The notes under the pieces are model-generated. The model was not told the origin of the DNA and made no database searches. It saw only the letters and a program-made list of their open reading frames with translations. A stretch of 24,568 nucleotides of DNA, taken from NCBI GenBank assembly GCA_008017145.1, contig SSGY01000104.1:1-24568 (forward strand), written 5' to 3'. Source of the DNA: Neisseriales bacterium (GTDB taxonomy: Bacteria > Pseudomonadota > Gammaproteobacteria > Burkholderiales > UBA11063). Shown piece by piece: positions 22,460 through 24,568 of this stretch. Numbering within the stretch: the stretch's first letter is position 1; every line of letters starts with the position of its first letter. Both the position numbers and the translations under genes were made by a program.

Positions 22460-23737
22460 TTAATTTTTTACTTTTGGTTTAAATGACAAAGTTAAAAATG
22501 CACCGACAACTAAAGATAAACATATAAAATAAATTCCATCTTCCATATTACCAGTAAAATCTTTCAGAAAACCAATCAGATATGGACCAACAAAACCAGA
22601 TAAATTACCGAGTGAATTAATCCAGGCAATTGCTGCAGCCATAGTAACGCCACTCAAAGCAGTGGTAGGCAAACTCCAAAACAATGGAATCACACTCAAA
22701 ATTGCGCCAGTCGCCAAACTCAGCAGGATTATTGCCACCGCCAAATTATCACTAGCCGCAACACTCCACCATAAACAACAACTACCAGCTAAAGCTGCAA
22801 GCGCTAAATGCCACCGTCGTTCATTATGTTTGTCAGAGCTTCGCCCTAGAAGTAACATCGCAACTACCGCGGTCGCATAAGGAATAGAGCTTAAAACTCC
22901 AATAGTTAAATTATCGCTCACTCCAGCATTTTTTATTATCGTTGGTAGCCAAAATCCAATCCCATAAAGACCAATGCTAAAACAAAAATAAATACAACTT
23001 AATTTCCAGATTACTGGGCTAGTAAAGACTTGTTTTAATTTAAGTGTTACTTTGCTTCGTTTGTCCGTTTGCAGATTAGTCAATAAGCGCTGTTTCTCAC
23101 TCGGGTTTAACCAGCGAGCAGCATAAATACTGTCATCAAGAGTAAATAGAAGCACGCCACCCATTACAATCGAAGGGACTGCTTCAATAATAAACAACCA
23201 TTGCCAGCCAGCTAAATTATGAACTCCAGACAAACTATGCAAAATCCATCCTGATAATGGTCCACCGATCACACCAGAAATGGCAACTCCAGTCATAAAT
23301 AGCGCATAGATTCTGCCGCGGCGGGCTTCAGGATACCAAATTGAGAGATAGTAAATTATCCCCGGAAAAAACCCAGCCTCAGCAAGTCCAAGCAAGAAGC
23401 GCAATAGATAAAACATAGTTGGCGTAGATACCAGCATCATACATCCAGATATTATTCCCCAACTGACCATAATTCGCGCCATCCAGCGCCTAGCGCCAAC
23501 ACGCGACATGATTAAATTACTGGGCACTTCAAACAAAAAATAGCCAATAAAAAACATTCCAGCGCCTAAACCATAGATAGTTTCACTAAAATGTAAATCA
23601 TTAAGCATTTGCAGCTTGGCAAAACCAATATTTACCCGATCCAAATAAGCCAAAATATATGCTGTCAATAAGATCGGAATAATCCGCCAACTAACTTTAC
23701 GATAAAGCTGTCGTTCTTTATCAATGGTTAACGCCAT
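22460..23737 (-). CDS. MFS transporter, anion:cation symporter type
   Basis: Membrane transporter of 425 residues with about twelve hydrophobic segments. AYLDRVNIGFAKLQM in the first helix region, FFIGYFLFEVPSNLIMSRVGARRW after helix 2, LRFLLGLAEAGFFPGIIYYLS.WYP and the following RRGR are hallmarks of the ACS group, whose members import organic anions such as tartrate, phthalate, hexuronates or hydroxyphenylacetate. The substrate cannot be read from sequence; the OYE gene nearby hints at an aromatic or unsaturated acid, which is speculative. It starts 11 bases after hisA, so it is probably co-transcribed with it. The ribosome site is weak. Confidence 0.9.
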   Translation of the reverse strand: MALTIDKERQLYRKVSWRIIPILLTAYILAYLDRVNIGFAKLQMLNDLHFSETIYGLGAGMFFIGYFLFEVPSNLIMSRVGARRWMARIMVSWGIISGCMMLVSTPTMFYLLRFLLGLAEAGFFPGIIYYLSIWYPEARRGRIYALFMTGVAISGVIGGPLSGWILHSLSGVHNLAGWQWLFIIEAVPSIVMGGVLLFTLDDSIYAARWLNPSEKQRLLTNLQTDKRSKVTLKLKQVFTSPVIWKLSCIYFCFSIGLYGIGFWLPTIIKNAGVSDNLTIGVLSSIPYATAVVAMLLLGRSSDKHNERRWHLALAALAGSCCLWWSVAASDNLAVAIILLSLATGAILSVIPLFWSLPTTALSGVTMAAAIAWINSLGNLSGFVGPYLIGFLKDFTGNMEDGIYFICLSLVVGAFLTLSFKPKVKN

Positions 23738-23748
23738 TAATTTTCTTT

Positions 23749-24477
23749 CTAAACAGCAGCCATAAGTGCAGAAGCTAGGTCAAATTGATTTTCATACAAC
23801 GCTTTACCAATCACTACGCCATGCACATCCAATTGACGCAACTCAGCTATATCGGCTAACTTACCAACACCACCAGATGCAATTAAGTTCAAATCAGGAT
23901 AACGCAATTGAATTTGCTTATACAGTGCAATACTAGGTCCAGCCAAAGTACCATCTACACCAACGTCGGTACACAAAACATATTGTGCATTCGGATAGTT
24001 ATCTAGCACGTCATAAACGCTTAAGCTACTTTCTTGTTGCCAGCCATGCGTACGAACTTTGGGCACACCTTGATTGTCTAGACTACAATCCAACGCCAGA
24101 ACAATTTTATCCGCACCAAAACGTGTCATCCATTGATTAACTAGCTCTGGTTCAGAAACACAAACACTACCAACTACAATTCGCGCTACACCTGCAGCAA
24201 ACAAAAGCTCTAGATCTTCAGTAGAACGGATACCACCACCAACTTCAATTTTTAACGGTGAATTCTTGACTAACTTTGCGATCAGATCACCTTGCGTGAA
24301 TTTACCAGCTTTAGCCCCATCCAAATCAACCATATGCACCCATTCACTACCCGCTGCTGCAAACTCTTCAAGCATTGCTGCTGGATTATCATTATAAACT
24401 TTAGTCGTTGCAAAATCACCTTTATACAAACGCACACATTTACCATCGCGTAAATCAATTGCTGGATAAATTACCAT
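23749..24477 (-). CDS. hisA: ProFAR isomerase of histidine synthesis
   Basis: Isomerises ProFAR to PRFAR, the substrate of HisF/HisH. The protein is a (beta/alpha)8 barrel of 242 residues. The catalytic Asp8 (YPAID) and Asp130 (ALD) are present, with GGGIRS at 80-85, VVGS, CTDVGVDGTL..P and ASGGVG. Start ATG at 24477 is preceded by GAGG nine bases upstream. An upstream gene ends 17 bases before it. hisF does not follow directly as in classic operons; an MFS transporter gene does. Confidence 0.96.
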   Translation of the reverse strand: MVIYPAIDLRDGKCVRLYKGDFATTKVYNDNPAAMLEEFAAAGSEWVHMVDLDGAKAGKFTQGDLIAKLVKNSPLKIEVGGGIRSTEDLELLFAAGVARIVVGSVCVSEPELVNQWMTRFGADKIVLALDCSLDNQGVPKVRTHGWQQESSLSVYDVLDNYPNAQYVLCTDVGVDGTLAGPSIALYKQIQLRYPDLNLIASGGVGKLADIAELRQLDVHGVVIGKALYENQFDLASALMAAV

Positions 24478-24494
24478 TAATATTTTCCTCTTTT

Positions 24495-24568
24495 TTATTT
24501 AAATTGTTTTTTTATATCATTAACTAAATCATCAAATCTAAGCGCTTGGTAACTCCGGTGTTCCCCTA
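24495..24568 (-). CDS. 3' end of an unidentified gene upstream of hisA (partial)
   Basis: An open frame enters from the window edge and runs for 23 codons (GEHRSYQALRFDDLVNDIKK and three more) to TAA at 24497-24495. The composition looks coding, and the 17-base spacing to hisA suggests an operon. It does not resemble the C-terminus of HisH or HisB as I know them. Too short to name. Confidence 0.5.
   Translation of the reverse strand, partial: GEHRSYQALRFDDLVNDIKKQFK

Noticed and set aside
1..24568. Insertion sequence, prophage, CRISPR array, tRNA or rRNA genes
   Set aside because: No transposase, integrase, phage structural gene, regularly spaced repeats or cloverleaf was seen on either strand; small tRNA-like or sRNA genes cannot be excluded by eye.

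Overview
The window reads as chromosomal DNA from an AT-rich Gram-negative proteobacterium. Outer-membrane-type lipoproteins, a beta/gamma-type COQ7 hydroxylase for ubiquinone, a family I pyrophosphatase, gamma-type fused HisIE, and DapD and HisF that closely resemble the E. coli proteins as I recall them all point to a beta/gammaproteobacterium. I cannot name the species. No rRNA, tRNA, CRISPR array, transposase or prophage genes are visible. All genes run on the minus strand except ppa and one LuxR-type regulator.

Layout from left to right. (1) 48-2864: a large PLD-helicase-DUF3427 protein, probably nucleic-acid defence or repair. (2) 2989-4566: dapD (lysine/peptidoglycan precursor synthesis), apparently translationally coupled to nudC (NADH/NAD-cap hydrolysis). 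(3) 4701-6955: two lipoproteins, one of which looks like a neprosin-type glutamic peptidase. (4) 6989-8274: coq7 and ppa, divergent from a palindromic -10 region, with a strong terminator after ppa. (5) 8296-14029: three more secreted lipoproteins, an Asp-box beta-propeller, a 727-residue protein of unknown function and a GH18 chitinase-like enzyme. (6) 14140-16640: two paralogous PAS-LuxR regulators, divergently transcribed; the longer one carries an extra GNAT-like domain. (7) 16664-24477: histidine genes hisIE, hisF and hisA, collinear on one strand but separated by other genes. Between hisF and hisIE lie an Abi_2/HEPN gene, a small ORF and a truncated acetyltransferase. Between hisA and hisF lie an MFS transporter, an Old Yellow Enzyme and three small secreted four-cysteine proteins. 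(8) 24495-24568: the 3' end of one more gene.

The most striking signal is regulatory. Each of the three lipoprotein genes in block 5 has the same promoter design: the palindrome TCATCA-N4-TGATGA directly abuts a TTGT(G/T)A -35 element, followed by a 17-18 bp spacer and a good -10. The palindrome centre lies near -43, where LuxR-type activators usually bind, and two LuxR-type regulators are encoded next door. I infer a local regulon in which one or both PAS-LuxR proteins switch on a set of surface lipoproteins, including a chitinase-like enzyme. The regulator-operator link is inferred from position and symmetry, not demonstrated.
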